Notes: generated by a model not told the origin, from the letters alone. DNA of 64,000 nucleotides from Pseudomonas sp. RIT-PI-q (GCF_001297125.1 NZ_LHPC01000049.1:124001-188000); one strand, 5' to 3'. Shown: positions 45,391 through 55,598, numbered from the stretch's first letter. Program-made: numbers and translations.

Positions 45391-47799
45391 TTGAAGAAAT
45401 CCACCGCAGCACCTAAACCAGCCGTTGTTCCGCTCTGGCGCCAGCATTTGCACTACCGACTCAAGGAAGGTGCATTGATCGCCATCGGTGCCTTGTGCCT
45501 GTTCCTGATGATGGCCTTGTTGACCTATGGCAAGGACGATCCGGGCTGGAGCCATAACAGCAAGATCGACGATGTACAGAACTTCGGCGGGCCGGCCGGC
45601 TCCTACAGCGCCGATATCCTGTTCATGGTGCTGGGTTACTTCGCCTACATCTTCCCGCTGTTGCTGGCGGTCAAGACTTACCAGATCTTCCGCCAACGCC
45701 ACGAACCGTGGCAGTGGAGCGGCTGGCTGTTTTCCTGGCGCCTGATCGGTCTGGTGTTCCTGGTGCTGTCGGGCGCGGCCCTGGCGCATATCCATTTTCA
45801 CGCGGCGACCGGTCTGCCGGCCGGCGCTGGCGGTGCCTTGGGCGAAAGCCTTGGCGACCTGGCCAAGAATGCCCTGAACATCCAGGGCAGCACGCTGCTG
45901 TTCATCGCGCTGTTCCTGTTCGGCCTGACGGTGTTCACCGACCTGTCGTGGTTCAAGGTGATGGACCTCACCGGCAAAATCACCCTCGACCTGTTCGAAC
46001 TGTTCCAGGGCGCGGCCAATCGCTGGTGGGCCGCCCGTGTCGAGCGTAAGCAACTGGTTGCGCAATTGCGTGAAGTCGACGACCGCGTGCATGACGTGGT
46101 GGCGCCGACCGTTACCGACAAGCGCGAACAGGCCAAGGTCAAGGAACGCCTGATCGAACGTGAGCAGGCCCTGAGCAAGCACATGTCCGAGCGCGAGATG
46201 CAGGTGCCGCCGGTGATTGCCCCGGCGCCGCCGAAACCGGCAGCGCCGAGCAAGCGCGTGGAAAAAGAGAAACAGGCGCATTTGTTCGTCGACAGCGCCG
46301 TCGAAGGCACCTTGCCGCCGATCTCGATTCTCGACCCGGCGGAAAAGAAACAGCTCAATTATTCGCCTGAATCCCTGGCTGCGGTTGGCCACTTGCTGGA
46401 AATCAAGCTCAAGGAATTCGGCGTCGAAGTCTCGGTGGATTCGATTCACCCGGGTCCGGTGATTACCCGTTACGAAATCCAGCCCGCTGCCGGGGTTAAA
46501 GTCAGCCGTATCTCCAACCTGGCAAAAGACCTTGCGCGTTCCCTGGCCGTGACCAGTGTGCGTGTGGTGGAAGTGATTCCGGGCAAGACCACCGTCGGTA
46601 TCGAGATCCCGAACGAAGACCGCCAGATCGTGCGGTTCTCCGAAGTGCTGTCGACCCCCGAGTACGACAACTTCAAGTCGCCGGTCACGCTGGCGCTGGG
46701 CCATGACATCGGCGGCAAGCCGGTCATCACCGATCTGGCGAAAATGCCGCACTTGCTGGTGGCCGGTACGACCGGTTCCGGTAAGTCGGTGGGCGTGAAC
46801 GCGATGATCCTGTCGATCCTGTTCAAGTCCGGCCCGGAAGACGCCAAGCTGATCATGATCGACCCGAAAATGCTTGAATTGTCGATCTACGAAGGTATTC
46901 CGCACCTGCTGTGCCCGGTCGTGACCGACATGAAGGACGCGGCCAACGCCCTGCGCTGGAGCGTGGCGGAGATGGAGCGTCGCTACAAATTGATGGCGAA
47001 GATGGGCGTACGAAACCTGTCGGGCTTCAACGCCAAGGTCAAGGAAGCCCAGGACGCCGGTGAGCCGTTGACCGATCCGCTGTACAAGCGCGAAAGCATT
47101 CACGACGAAGCGCCGTTGCTGACCAAGCTGCCGACCATTGTCGTGGTGGTCGACGAATTCGCCGACATGATGATGATCGTCGGCAAGAAGGTTGAAGAAC
47201 TGATCGCGCGTATCGCCCAGAAGGCCCGTGCTGCCGGTATCCACTTGATCCTCGCGACCCAGCGTCCGTCGGTGGACGTGATCACCGGTCTGATCAAGGC
47301 CAACATTCCAACGCGTATGGCGTTCCAGGTGTCGAGCAAGATCGATTCGCGGACCATCATCGACCAGGGCGGCGCCGAGCAACTGCTGGGCCACGGTGAC
47401 ATGCTCTACATGCCGCCAGGCACCAGCCTGCCGATCCGTGTTCACGGTGCCTTCGTTTCCGATGACGAAGTTCACCGGGTGGTTGAAGCCTGGAAACTGC
47501 GCGGCGCGCCGGAATACAACGACGAGATTCTCGCCGGTGTCGAAGAGCCCGGTAGCGGCTTTGACGGCGGCAGCGGCGGTGGTGACGATGATGCTGAAAC
47601 CGACGCGCTCTATGACGAAGCAGTGCAGTTCGTGCTGGAAAGCCGTCGCGCGTCCATCTCCGCGGTTCAGCGCAAGCTGAAAATCGGCTACAACCGCGCC
47701 GCACGCATGATCGAAGCCATGGAAATGGCCGGGGTCGTGACGTCCATGAATACCAACGGTTCGCGTGAAGTCCTGGCGCCTGGCCCGGTACGCGACTGA
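45391..47799 (+). CDS. ftsK: DNA translocase FtsK
   Basis: 802 residues, starting with TTG at 45391 behind CAGGAAAAG. Four hydrophobic segments in the first 190 residues anchor it at the septum. A short linker (about 200-300) is followed by the RecA-like motor with Walker A GTTGSGKSVG (near 462) and Walker B VVVVDEFADMM. The C-terminal gamma winged helix (ISAVQRKLKIGYNRAARMIEAME) reads the chromosome-orienting sequences and contacts XerD. The linker is shorter than in E. coli. Confidence 0.95.
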   Translation: MKKSTAAPKPAVVPLWRQHLHYRLKEGALIAIGALCLFLMMALLTYGKDDPGWSHNSKIDDVQNFGGPAGSYSADILFMVLGYFAYIFPLLLAVKTYQIFRQRHEPWQWSGWLFSWRLIGLVFLVLSGAALAHIHFHAATGLPAGAGGALGESLGDLAKNALNIQGSTLLFIALFLFGLTVFTDLSWFKVMDLTGKITLDLFELFQGAANRWWAARVERKQLVAQLREVDDRVHDVVAPTVTDKREQAKVKERLIEREQALSKHMSEREMQVPPVIAPAPPKPAAPSKRVEKEKQAHLFVDSAVEGTLPPISILDPAEKKQLNYSPESLAAVGHLLEIKLKEFGVEVSVDSIHPGPVITRYEIQPAAGVKVSRISNLAKDLARSLAVTSVRVVEVIPGKTTVGIEIPNEDRQIVRFSEVLSTPEYDNFKSPVTLALGHDIGGKPVITDLAKMPHLLVAGTTGSGKSVGVNAMILSILFKSGPEDAKLIMIDPKMLELSIYEGIPHLLCPVVTDMKDAANALRWSVAEMERRYKLMAKMGVRNLSGFNAKVKEAQDAGEPLTDPLYKRESIHDEAPLLTKLPTIVVVVDEFADMMMIVGKKVEELIARIAQKARAAGIHLILATQRPSVDVITGLIKANIPTRMAFQVSSKIDSRTIIDQGGAEQLLGHGDMLYMPPGTSLPIRVHGAFVSDDEVHRVVEAWKLRGAPEYNDEILAGVEEPGSGFDGGSGGGDDDAETDALYDEAVQFVLESRRASISAVQRKLKIGYNRAARMIEAMEMAGVVTSMNTNGSREVLAPGPVRD

Positions 47800-47866
47800 T
47801 TTGAATTGAACAGCGGCGGCGCAGTAATGCGCCGCCACTCTCCCCACGAATGTTATGAGGACTCCC

Positions 47867-48490
47867 ATGCGTCTTATCCGCATGCTGTTGTTGCCGGTAC
47901 TGGCTTTGACCACGCTTTCGGCCCACGCCGATGACAAGGACGTGGCGCGTCTGACCCAATTGCTGGAAAAATCCCAGACCCTGACCGCGCGTTTCTCCCA
48001 ACTGACCCTCGATGGCAGCGGCACCCAGTTGCAGGAAACCGCCGGTCAAATGTCCTTGCAGCGTCCTGGCCTGTTCTACTGGCACACCGACGCGCCGCAA
48101 GAGCAGCTGATGGTGTCCGATGGCAAGAAAGTTTCCCTGTGGGACCCGGACCTTGAGCAGGTCACCATCAAGAACCTCGACCAGCGCCTGACCCAGACCC
48201 CGGCACTGTTGCTGTCCGGTGATGTATCGAAGATCAGCCAGAGTTTCGACATCAGCGCCAAGGAAGCCGGCGGCGTGATCGACTTCACCTTGAAGCCGAA
48301 AACCAAGGACACCTTGTTCGACAGCCTGCGCTTGTCGTTCCGCAATGGCTTGGTCAATGACATGCAACTGATTGACAGCGTCGGTCAGCGCACCAATATC
48401 CTGTTCACCGGCGTAAAGGCCAACGAGCCGATCCCGGCCTCCAAGTTCAAGTTCGACATCCCCAAGGGTGCCGACGTGATCCAGGAATAA
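47867..48490 (+). CDS. lolA: Outer-membrane lipoprotein carrier protein LolA
   Basis: 207 residues. Periplasmic chaperone that carries lipoproteins from LolCDE to LolB. The Sec signal peptide (MRLIRMLLLPVLALTTLSAHA) would be cut near residue 21. Family segments are ARFSQLTLDGSG and PGLFYWHTDAPQEQLMVSDG. The ATG at 47867 follows GAGG; an in-frame ATG four codons upstream is less well placed. Confidence 0.94.
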   Translation: MRLIRMLLLPVLALTTLSAHADDKDVARLTQLLEKSQTLTARFSQLTLDGSGTQLQETAGQMSLQRPGLFYWHTDAPQEQLMVSDGKKVSLWDPDLEQVTIKNLDQRLTQTPALLLSGDVSKISQSFDISAKEAGGVIDFTLKPKTKDTLFDSLRLSFRNGLVNDMQLIDSVGQRTNILFTGVKANEPIPASKFKFDIPKGADVIQE

Positions 48491-48507
48491 CGAACAGAAC
48501 ATAGAAC

Positions 48508-48603
48508 CTGTGGGAGCGGGCTTGCCCGCGATGGCGTCGGGTCAGGCGACTCTGATGTTGAATGTTATGGCCCCATCGCGGGCAAGCCCGCTCCCACAGG
48601 GGG
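48508..48603. repeat. REP pair (GTGGGAGCGGGC type)
   Basis: Inverted arms CCTGTGGGAGCGGGCTTGCC and its complement between lolA and rarA, which are both on the plus strand. Confidence 0.85.
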
Positions 48604-48640
48604 CGCGGTGTTACGACCCAGTGAGGTTTCATAAGCAGTG

Positions 48641-49963
48641 ATGGACCTGTTTCGCAGTGCCCCGATAGCTCAGCCCTTGGCCGCCCGTTTGCGTGCGGCC
48701 AATCTGGACGAGTACGTCGGTCAGGAACACCTGCTCGCTCGCGGCAAGCCATTGCGCGAAGCCCTGGAGCAGGGTGCCCTGCACTCGATGATTTTCTGGG
48801 GCCCGCCGGGCGTGGGCAAAACCACCCTGGCGCGGCTGCTGGCGGAAGTCTCGGATGCGCACTTTGAAACGGTCTCGGCAGTCCTGGCCGGGGTGAAGGA
48901 AATCCGGCAAGCGGTGGAAATCGCCAAGCAGCAGGCCGGGCAGTACGGCAAGCGCACCATCCTGTTTGTCGATGAAGTGCATCGCTTCAACAAATCCCAG
49001 CAGGATGCGTTCCTGCCTTACGTTGAAGACGGCACGCTGATTTTCATCGGCGCGACCACCGAAAACCCTTCGTTTGAACTCAACAATGCGCTGCTGTCCC
49101 GCGCCCGCGTCTATGTGCTCAAAAGCCTCGACGAAGCGGCCCTGCGCAAACTGGTGTATCGCGCACTGACCGAAGAGCGTGGCTTGGGCAAGCGGCAACT
49201 GACCCTCAGCGATGAAGGCTTCCAGATGCTGCTGTCCGCCGCCGATGGCGATGGCCGGCGTTTGCTCAACCTGCTGGAAAACGCCTCGGACCTGGCTGAA
49301 GACAACAGCGAGATCGGCGTCGATCTGCTGCAAAGCCTGCTCGGTGATACCCGTCGGCGTTTCGACAAGGGTGGCGAAGCGTTCTACGACCAGATTTCCG
49401 CGCTGCATAAATCGGTGCGCGGCTCCAACCCCGACGGCGCGTTGTACTGGTTCGCGCGGATGATCGATGGCGGTTGCGATCCGCTGTACCTGGCCCGGCG
49501 CGTGGTGCGCATGGCCAGTGAAGACATCGGCAACGCTGACCCGCGCGCCTTGAGTCTGTGCCTGGCGGCATGGGAAGTTCAGGAGCGCCTCGGCAGCCCC
49601 GAAGGCGAGTTGGCGGTGGCCCAGGCCATTACGTATCTGGCCTGCGCGCCGAAAAGCAACGCGGTGTACATGGGTTTCAAAGCCGCCATGCGCAGTGCCA
49701 CCGAACACGGTTCGCTGGAAGTGCCGTTGCACCTGCGCAACGCGCCGACCAAGCTGATGAAGCAATTGGGTTACGGCGACGAATACCGTTATGCCCACGA
49801 TGAACCGGACGCCTACGCTGCGGGCGAAGACTATTTCCCGGAAGAACTCGAACCCCAACCGTTCTATCAGCCGGTGCCGCGCGGCCTGGAGCTGAAGATC
49901 GGCGAGAAGCTCAATCACCTTGCCCAACTTGACCGTCTCAGCCCCCGGCAGCGGAGAAAATAG
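48641..49963 (+). CDS. rarA: Replication-associated recombination protein RarA
   Basis: 440 residues, AAA+ ATPase of the MgsA/WRNIP1 family acting at stalled forks. Walker A is GPPGVGKTT (about 53-61) and Walker B LFVDEVHRFNKSQQD. The ATG at 48641 is preceded by an in-frame GTG that is also possible. The stop overlaps the crcB GTG start by one base. Confidence 0.93.
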   Translation: MDLFRSAPIAQPLAARLRAANLDEYVGQEHLLARGKPLREALEQGALHSMIFWGPPGVGKTTLARLLAEVSDAHFETVSAVLAGVKEIRQAVEIAKQQAGQYGKRTILFVDEVHRFNKSQQDAFLPYVEDGTLIFIGATTENPSFELNNALLSRARVYVLKSLDEAALRKLVYRALTEERGLGKRQLTLSDEGFQMLLSAADGDGRRLLNLLENASDLAEDNSEIGVDLLQSLLGDTRRRFDKGGEAFYDQISALHKSVRGSNPDGALYWFARMIDGGCDPLYLARRVVRMASEDIGNADPRALSLCLAAWEVQERLGSPEGELAVAQAITYLACAPKSNAVYMGFKAAMRSATEHGSLEVPLHLRNAPTKLMKQLGYGDEYRYAHDEPDAYAAGEDYFPEELEPQPFYQPVPRGLELKIGEKLNHLAQLDRLSPRQRRK

Positions 49964-50337
49964 TGATTCCCTTGATCGTTGCCGTCTCTGTCGGTGGTAT
50001 CGCCGGCACGCTATTGCGCTTCGCCACCGGCAACTGGATCAACGCTAATTGGCCGCGGCACTTCTATACCGCGACGCTGGCCGTTAATATCGTCGGCTGT
50101 TTGCTGATCGGCGTTCTATACGGTCTGTTTTTGATACGCCCGGAGGTGCCGATCGAGGTGCGCGCCGGGTTGATGGTCGGCTTCCTCGGGGGGCTGACAA
50201 CTTTTTCATCCTTTTCACTGGATACGGTGCGCCTGCTGGAAACCGGGCAAATGCCGCTGGCCGTGGGCTATGCTGCCATCAGCGTATTCGGCGGGCTGCT
50301 CGCCACCTGGGCTGGCCTGTCCTTGACCAAACTTTGA
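49963..50337 (+). CDS. crcB: Fluoride ion channel CrcB/Fluc
   Basis: 124 residues with four membrane helices. Dual-topology fluoride exporter. Family motifs are GGIAGTLLRF at the N-terminus, the conserved Asn in TLAVNIVGC, and GGLTTFSSFS with the phenylalanines of the fluoride path. It starts with GTG overlapping the rarA stop. I see no fluoride riboswitch, as the upstream DNA is rarA coding sequence. Confidence 0.93.
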   Translation: MIPLIVAVSVGGIAGTLLRFATGNWINANWPRHFYTATLAVNIVGCLLIGVLYGLFLIRPEVPIEVRAGLMVGFLGGLTTFSSFSLDTVRLLETGQMPLAVGYAAISVFGGLLATWAGLSLTKL

Positions 50338-50352
50338 TAACGAGAGACCGAC

Positions 50353-51633
50353 ATGCTCGATTCCAAACTGTTACGTAGCAACCTTCAGGACGTAGCGGAC
50401 CGCCTGGCATCCCGTGGCTTTGCCCTGGATGTCGCGCGCATCGAAGCGCTGGAAGAACAGCGCAAGACCGTCCAGACCCGCACCGAAGCACTGCAGGCTG
50501 ACCGTAATGCGCGCTCCAAATCCATCGGCCAGGCCAAGCAGCGTGGCGAAGACATCGCGCCGCTGATGGCTGACGTCGAGCGCATGGCGAACGAATTGAG
50601 CGCCGGCAAAGTCGAGCTGGACGCGATCCAGTCCGATCTGGACTCGATCCTGCTCGGCATCCCGAACCTGCCACACGAAACCGTGCCGGTCGGTAAAGAC
50701 GAAGAAGACAACGTTGAAGTGCGCCGCTGGGGCACCCCGAAGGCATTCGATTTCCCGGTTCAGGACCACGTCGCCCTGGGCGAGAAGTTCGGCTGGCTGG
50801 ACTTCGAAACCGCCGCCAAGTTGTCCGGCGCCCGTTTCTCCCTGTTGCGCGGCCCGATCGCGCGTCTGCACCGCGCCCTCGCGCAGTTCATGATCAACCT
50901 GCACACCAGCGAACACGGCTACGAAGAGGCCTACACGCCTTATCTGGTTCAAGCCCCGGCGCTGCAAGGCACCGGCCAGTTGCCGAAGTTCGAAGAAGAC
51001 CTGTTCAAGATCGCGCGCGAAGGCGAAGCCGATCTGTACCTGATCCCGACCGCCGAAGTGTCGCTGACCAACATCGTGGCCGGCGAGATCGTCGATTCGA
51101 AACTGCTGCCGATCAAGTTCGTTGCCCACACGCCGTGCTTCCGCAGTGAAGCCGGCGCATCGGGTCGTGACACTCGTGGCATGATTCGTCAGCACCAGTT
51201 CGACAAGGTCGAGATGGTCCAGATCGTTGAGCCGTCGACGTCGATGGAAGCGCTGGAAGGCCTGACCGCCAACGCCGAGAAAGTCCTGCAACTGCTGGAA
51301 CTGCCTTACCGCACCATCGCGCTGTGCACCGGCGACATGGGGTTCAGCGCGGTCAAGACCTACGACCTGGAAGTGTGGATTCCGAGCCAGGACAAGTACC
51401 GCGAGATTTCGTCGTGCTCCAACTGTGGCGACTTCCAGGCCCGTCGCATGCAGGCGCGTTTCCGCAACCCGGAAACCGGCAAGCCTGAACTGGTTCACAC
51501 CCTGAACGGTTCCGGCCTGGCGGTCGGTCGTACATTGGTGGCAGTGCTGGAAAACTACCAGCAGGCCGACGGTTCGATCCGTGTGCCTGAAGTACTGAAA
51601 CCGTACATGGGTGGCCTTGAGGTCATCGGCTAA
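50353..51633 (+). CDS. serS: Seryl-tRNA synthetase
   Basis: 426 residues, class II synthetase. The N-terminal coiled-coil arm (about 25-100) binds the tRNA-Ser variable arm. Motif 2 is FRSEAGASGRDTRGMIRQHQ and motif 3 is in LNGSGLAVGRTLVAVLENYQ. It lies 15 bases after crcB and directly abuts cysG. Confidence 0.97.
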   Translation: MLDSKLLRSNLQDVADRLASRGFALDVARIEALEEQRKTVQTRTEALQADRNARSKSIGQAKQRGEDIAPLMADVERMANELSAGKVELDAIQSDLDSILLGIPNLPHETVPVGKDEEDNVEVRRWGTPKAFDFPVQDHVALGEKFGWLDFETAAKLSGARFSLLRGPIARLHRALAQFMINLHTSEHGYEEAYTPYLVQAPALQGTGQLPKFEEDLFKIAREGEADLYLIPTAEVSLTNIVAGEIVDSKLLPIKFVAHTPCFRSEAGASGRDTRGMIRQHQFDKVEMVQIVEPSTSMEALEGLTANAEKVLQLLELPYRTIALCTGDMGFSAVKTYDLEVWIPSQDKYREISSCSNCGDFQARRMQARFRNPETGKPELVHTLNGSGLAVGRTLVAVLENYQQADGSIRVPEVLKPYMGGLEVIG

Positions 51634-53028
51634 ATGGACTATCTGCCGCTGTTCCATAACCTGCGCGGCAGGCGTGGGTTGGTCGTCGGCGGCGGGGAGA
51701 TTGCCTTGCGCAAATCCCGCCTGCTGGCCGATGCCGGTGCGCGGCTGCGGGTGGTCGCACCTGAAATCGAACCGCAACTGCGCGAACTGGTTGCCGGCGG
51801 CGGGGGCGAGTGTCTGTTGCGTGGCTACGTCGAAGCGGATCTGGACGGATGCGGGCTGATCATTGCCGCGACCGATGACGAACCGCTGAACGCGCAAGTC
51901 TCCGCCGATGCCCATCGGCGTTGCGTGCCGGTCAACGTGGTGGACGCGCCTTCGCTGTGTAGCGTGATCTTCCCGGCGATCGTCGACCGTTCGCCGCTGA
52001 TCATTGCGGTTTCCAGCGGCGGCGATGCACCGGTGCTGGCACGCTTGATCCGCGCCAAGATCGAAACCTGGATTCCTTCCACCTACGGTCAACTGGCCGG
52101 TCTGGCAGCGCGTTTTCGCAGCCAGGTCAAACGCCTGTTCCCGGACGTGCAGCAACGCCGGGCATTCTGGGAAGACGTGTTCCAGGGCCCGATTGCCGAC
52201 CGGCAACTGGCCGGGCAGGGCGCTGAAGCCGAGCGTCTGCTGCAAGCGAAAATCGATGGCGAAGCACCCGTGGCCACCGGCGAAGTGTATCTGGTGGGCG
52301 CGGGGCCGGGTGATCCCGACCTGCTGACCTTCCGCGCGTTGCGCCGGATGCAGCAAGCCGATGTGGTGCTGTATGACCGCCTGGTGGCGCCGGCGATTCT
52401 GGAATTGTGCCGTCGCGATGCCGAGCGGATTTACGTCGGCAAGCGTCGCGCCGATCACGCCGTGCCGCAGGATCAGATCAACCAGCAATTGGTCGACCTG
52501 GCCAAGCAGGGCAAACGCGTGGTGCGGTTGAAGGGCGGTGATCCGTTCATCTTCGGCCGTGGCGGTGAAGAGATCGAAGAGTTGGCGGCGCATGGCATTC
52601 CGTTCCAGGTGGTGCCGGGTATCACGGCGGCCAGCGGTTGCGCGGCGTATGCCGGGATTCCGCTGACACACCGTGATTACGCGCAGTCGGTGCGTTTTGT
52701 CACCGGGCACTTGAAGGATGGTTCCACCGATTTGCCGTGGGCGGATCTGGTCGCGCCGGCACAAACCCTGGTGTTTTACATGGGGCTGGTGGGCTTGCCG
52801 ATCATCTGCGAGCAGCTGATCAAGCACGGTCGCGCGGCGGATACCCCGGCGGCGTTGATTCAGCAGGGCACGACGGTTAATCAGCGGGTATTTACTGGCA
52901 CCCTGGCGGACCTGCCGCAACTGGTGGCGGAGCATGAAGTGCATGCGCCGACGCTGGTGATTGTCGGGGAAGTGGTGCAACTGCGCGAGAAACTGGCCTG
53001 GTTTGAAGGGGCCCAGTCTCAAGTCTGA
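51634..53028 (+). CDS. cysG: Siroheme synthase CysG
   Basis: 464 residues, trifunctional. The N-terminal domain (1-about 210) is the NAD-dependent precorrin-2 dehydrogenase/ferrochelatase, with VVGGGEIALRKSRLLADAGA and SSGGDAPVLAR. The C-terminal domain is uroporphyrinogen-III methyltransferase, with LVGAGPGDPDLLTFRALR and RLKGGDPFIFGRGGEE. The ATG touches the serS stop codon, so the pair is coupled. Confidence 0.96.
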   Translation: MDYLPLFHNLRGRRGLVVGGGEIALRKSRLLADAGARLRVVAPEIEPQLRELVAGGGGECLLRGYVEADLDGCGLIIAATDDEPLNAQVSADAHRRCVPVNVVDAPSLCSVIFPAIVDRSPLIIAVSSGGDAPVLARLIRAKIETWIPSTYGQLAGLAARFRSQVKRLFPDVQQRRAFWEDVFQGPIADRQLAGQGAEAERLLQAKIDGEAPVATGEVYLVGAGPGDPDLLTFRALRRMQQADVVLYDRLVAPAILELCRRDAERIYVGKRRADHAVPQDQINQQLVDLAKQGKRVVRLKGGDPFIFGRGGEEIEELAAHGIPFQVVPGITAASGCAAYAGIPLTHRDYAQSVRFVTGHLKDGSTDLPWADLVAPAQTLVFYMGLVGLPIICEQLIKHGRAADTPAALIQQGTTVNQRVFTGTLADLPQLVAEHEVHAPTLVIVGEVVQLREKLAWFEGAQSQV

Positions 53029-53040
53029 ACACCGAGTCGC

Positions 53041-53141
53041 CCCCATCGCGGGCAAGCCCGCTCCCACAGGGTATGTGTTGAGGCTGCAATTTTTGGCAGA
53101 ACACAAAAAACTGTGGGAGCGGGCTTGCCCGCGATGGGGCC
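53041..53141. repeat. REP pair (GTGGGAGCGGGC type)
   Basis: Inverted arms CCCCATCGCGGGCAAGCC and its complement around about 40 bases, between convergent cysG and yqjG. Confidence 0.85.
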
Positions 53142-53165
53142 CTCAAACCTACCCGATATTCCGGA

Positions 53166-54173
53166 TCAAATGGGATTCCTGCGCCAAACCCCTTTCCCGC
53201 TCAACCGCTCGCGATCATGCGGGGCTGTGAAATCCTGCGCTGGCCCTTTAGGAACAATCCCCGTCGGATTGATGGTCTTGTGGCTTCCGTAGTAATGATT
53301 CTTGATGTGCTCAAAACTCACCGTCTCGGCAATCCCCGGCCACTGGTAAATCTCCCGTAGCCAGTTCGACAAATTCGGATAATCGGCAATCCGCCGCAGG
53401 TTGCACTTGAAGTGCCCGTAGTACACCGCATCAAAACGAATCAGCGTGGTGAACAACCGTATATCCGCTTCCGTCAGGTATTCGCCAGTCAGATAGCGAT
53501 TGGCACCGAGCAATAACTCCAGCCGATCCAGCTCGGCAAACACATCATCGAACGCCTCTTCATAAGCCTTCTGCGACGTAGCAAACCCGGCGCGGTACAC
53601 GCCGTTGTTCACCGCCGGATAAATCCGTTCGTTCAGCGCATCGATCTCGCTGCGAAGCGGCGCCGGGTAGAAGTCCAGCTCATTGCCGGTCAACTCATCG
53701 AACGCGCTGTTGAACATGCGGATAATCTCCGCCGATTCATTATTGACGATGCGATTCTGCTGTTTGTCCCAGAGCACCGGTACGGTGACGCGGCCGGTGT
53801 AGTCGGCGGTATCGGCGGTGTAGCGCTGGTGCATGAAGGTGAAGTGGTCGAGTTTGTCGCCCGTCGAGCCAAGGTTCTGATCGAAGGTCCAGCCGTTTTC
53901 CAGCATCAGCCAACTGACCACCGACACGTCGATCAGGCTGTCGAGGCCTTTGAGTTTGCGCAGGATCAGCGTGCGATGGGCCCACGGACAGGCGAGCGAT
54001 ACGTAGAGATGATAGCGACCAGCCTCGGCGGCAAACCCACCGACACCGCTCGGGCCCGGCTTGCCGTCAGCGGTCAGCCAGTTGCGACGTTGCGCCTGTT
54101 CACGCTGGAACGCGCCGTCCTTGCTGCTTTCGTACCACTGGTCATGCCAGCGACCTTCGACTAACAAACCCAT
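53166..54173 (-). CDS. yqjG: Glutathionyl-hydroquinone reductase (Xi-class GST)
   Basis: 335 residues. Reduces glutathionyl-hydroquinones. The catalytic cysteine is in LACPWAHRTLI (about 63-73), with the typical Xi-class long N-terminus; the segment PVLWDKQQNRIVNNESAEI is the glutathione site. The ATG at 54173 is preferred over one two codons upstream. Confidence 0.93.
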   Translation of the reverse strand: MGLLVEGRWHDQWYESSKDGAFQREQAQRRNWLTADGKPGPSGVGGFAAEAGRYHLYVSLACPWAHRTLILRKLKGLDSLIDVSVVSWLMLENGWTFDQNLGSTGDKLDHFTFMHQRYTADTADYTGRVTVPVLWDKQQNRIVNNESAEIIRMFNSAFDELTGNELDFYPAPLRSEIDALNERIYPAVNNGVYRAGFATSQKAYEEAFDDVFAELDRLELLLGANRYLTGEYLTEADIRLFTTLIRFDAVYYGHFKCNLRRIADYPNLSNWLREIYQWPGIAETVSFEHIKNHYYGSHKTINPTGIVPKGPAQDFTAPHDRERLSGKGVWRRNPI

Positions 54174-54264
54174 GTCCAAGACTCCTCAATCCGATAAGCG
54201 TTGGAGAGGAGTCTATGCCCATGAGTTCGAACAAAAAGCGCAAAGGTTGAAGGGTTATGATCGG

Positions 54265-55266
54265 TTAAATCGATCTGTCCCGCGCATCCCAATACTGCTG
54301 GGCGGTTTCGAAGGCTTGCTCGCGGGGCTGGCCGAGGCCGCGCAAGGCCAGGGCCATGGTCGAAATCAGCGCCATTTGCGGGTAGCTGTCGACCACGTCG
54401 CCGCGCCACACGGCTTTCATATGCTCAGGCTCAAGCGAGGCCGGTTTGACGTGGCGCTGGCTCGACAGTTGCGGCCATTCCTCGTCCCAGCTTTCGCCGC
54501 CGGTGGTGCCGTACAGGTGGCTGTCGGCATCCGGGTTGATCTCGATCTCGCCGCCATCGCCCTTGACCACGATTGCAGTGTCACCGAGCAAGCCGCTCGC
54601 ATCGCGATGCACCGCCTGGTAGCCGGGGTGGAAGATGCTTTGCAGGCCGCAGCGGGCGCCCAGCGGATTGAGAATCCGCGTCAGGGAGTGGATCGGCGAG
54701 CGCAGGCCCAGGGTGTTGCGCAGGTCGATCATCCGTTGCAACTGCGGCGCCCAGTCCACCAGCGGCATGAAGGCCAGGCCGCCGTCGTCGAGCGCCTCGC
54801 CGACCTGTTGCCAGTTGCGGCACAGCGGGATGTTCAACTCGCTCAGCAATTGTTCGCTGTACAGGCGACCGGCCGTGTGGGCGCCGCCGCCGTGCATGAA
54901 CACGCGCAGACCGTTCTGCGCCAGGCACTTGGCCGCCAGCAGATACCACGGCAAATGACGCTTCTTGCCGGCATAGGTCGGCCAGTCGAGATCGACGGCC
55001 AATGCCGGTGGATTCAAGCGTTCACGCAAGGCTTCGGTGAACCCGGCCATTTCCTCGGCGCTTTCTTCCTTGTGCCGCAACAGCATCAGGAACGCGCCGA
55101 GCTGGGTCTCTTCGACCTTGTCGTCGAGCACCATGCCCATGGCTTGGCGGGCTTCTTCACGGGTCAGGTCGCGGGCGCCGCGCTTGCCTTTGCCGAGTAT
55201 CCGTACGAATTGGGCGAACGGGTGTTCGGCGGGCGTTTCGAGGGTCAGCGCTGGGAAGTCGGTCAT
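54265..55266 (-). CDS. ybiB: TrpD2/YbiB-like glycosyltransferase-family-3 protein
   Basis: 333 residues. Related to anthranilate phosphoribosyltransferase but of the TrpD2/YbiB branch, which in E. coli binds nucleic acid and is not a tryptophan enzyme. The N-terminal helical domain has LTREEARQAMGMVL and the core has MHGGGAHTAGRLYSEQLL. Its ATG overlaps the tusE stop by 4 bases, so it is the last gene of tusDCBE. Confidence 0.85.
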   Translation of the reverse strand: MTDFPALTLETPAEHPFAQFVRILGKGKRGARDLTREEARQAMGMVLDDKVEETQLGAFLMLLRHKEESAEEMAGFTEALRERLNPPALAVDLDWPTYAGKKRHLPWYLLAAKCLAQNGLRVFMHGGGAHTAGRLYSEQLLSELNIPLCRNWQQVGEALDDGGLAFMPLVDWAPQLQRMIDLRNTLGLRSPIHSLTRILNPLGARCGLQSIFHPGYQAVHRDASGLLGDTAIVVKGDGGEIEINPDADSHLYGTTGGESWDEEWPQLSSQRHVKPASLEPEHMKAVWRGDVVDSYPQMALISTMALALRGLGQPREQAFETAQQYWDARDRSI

Positions 55267-55598
55267 AAGCAATTCGTCGGTTTGGGCAGGCCCGCCAGTT
55301 TTGCGGCGAGTTTGGCAGGGGTGCCTTTGAACAGTCGGTTCAGGTGCAGGCTGTTGCCCTTGTCCGGGGCCAGCTTCAATGCGGTGTACTTGATCAGCGG
55401 ACGGGTGGCCGGCGACAGCTGGAATTCGTCGTAGAAGCTGCGCAACAGCTCGAGGATTTCCCAGTGTTCGGGGCTCAACTCGATGTCTTCGGCGGCGGCC
55501 AGGGCGCCGGCCACCTCAAACGACCAGTCGCTCAGGTCAACCAGAAAGCCGTCCTTGTCCAACTCGATGGCGCGGGCGCCGACTGTCAGGGAATTCAT
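55263..55598 (-). CDS. tusE: Sulfur relay protein TusE (DsrC family)
   Basis: 111 residues. Final carrier that hands persulfide from TusBCD to MnmA for tRNA 2-thiolation. The conserved C-terminal cysteine is the penultimate residue (PTNCL). It has the DsrC fold segment LSPEHWEILELLRSFYDEF. It overlaps tusB upstream and the TrpD2-like gene downstream. Confidence 0.93.
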   Translation of the reverse strand: MNSLTVGARAIELDKDGFLVDLSDWSFEVAGALAAAEDIELSPEHWEILELLRSFYDEFQLSPATRPLIKYTALKLAPDKGNSLHLNRLFKGTPAKLAAKLAGLPKPTNCL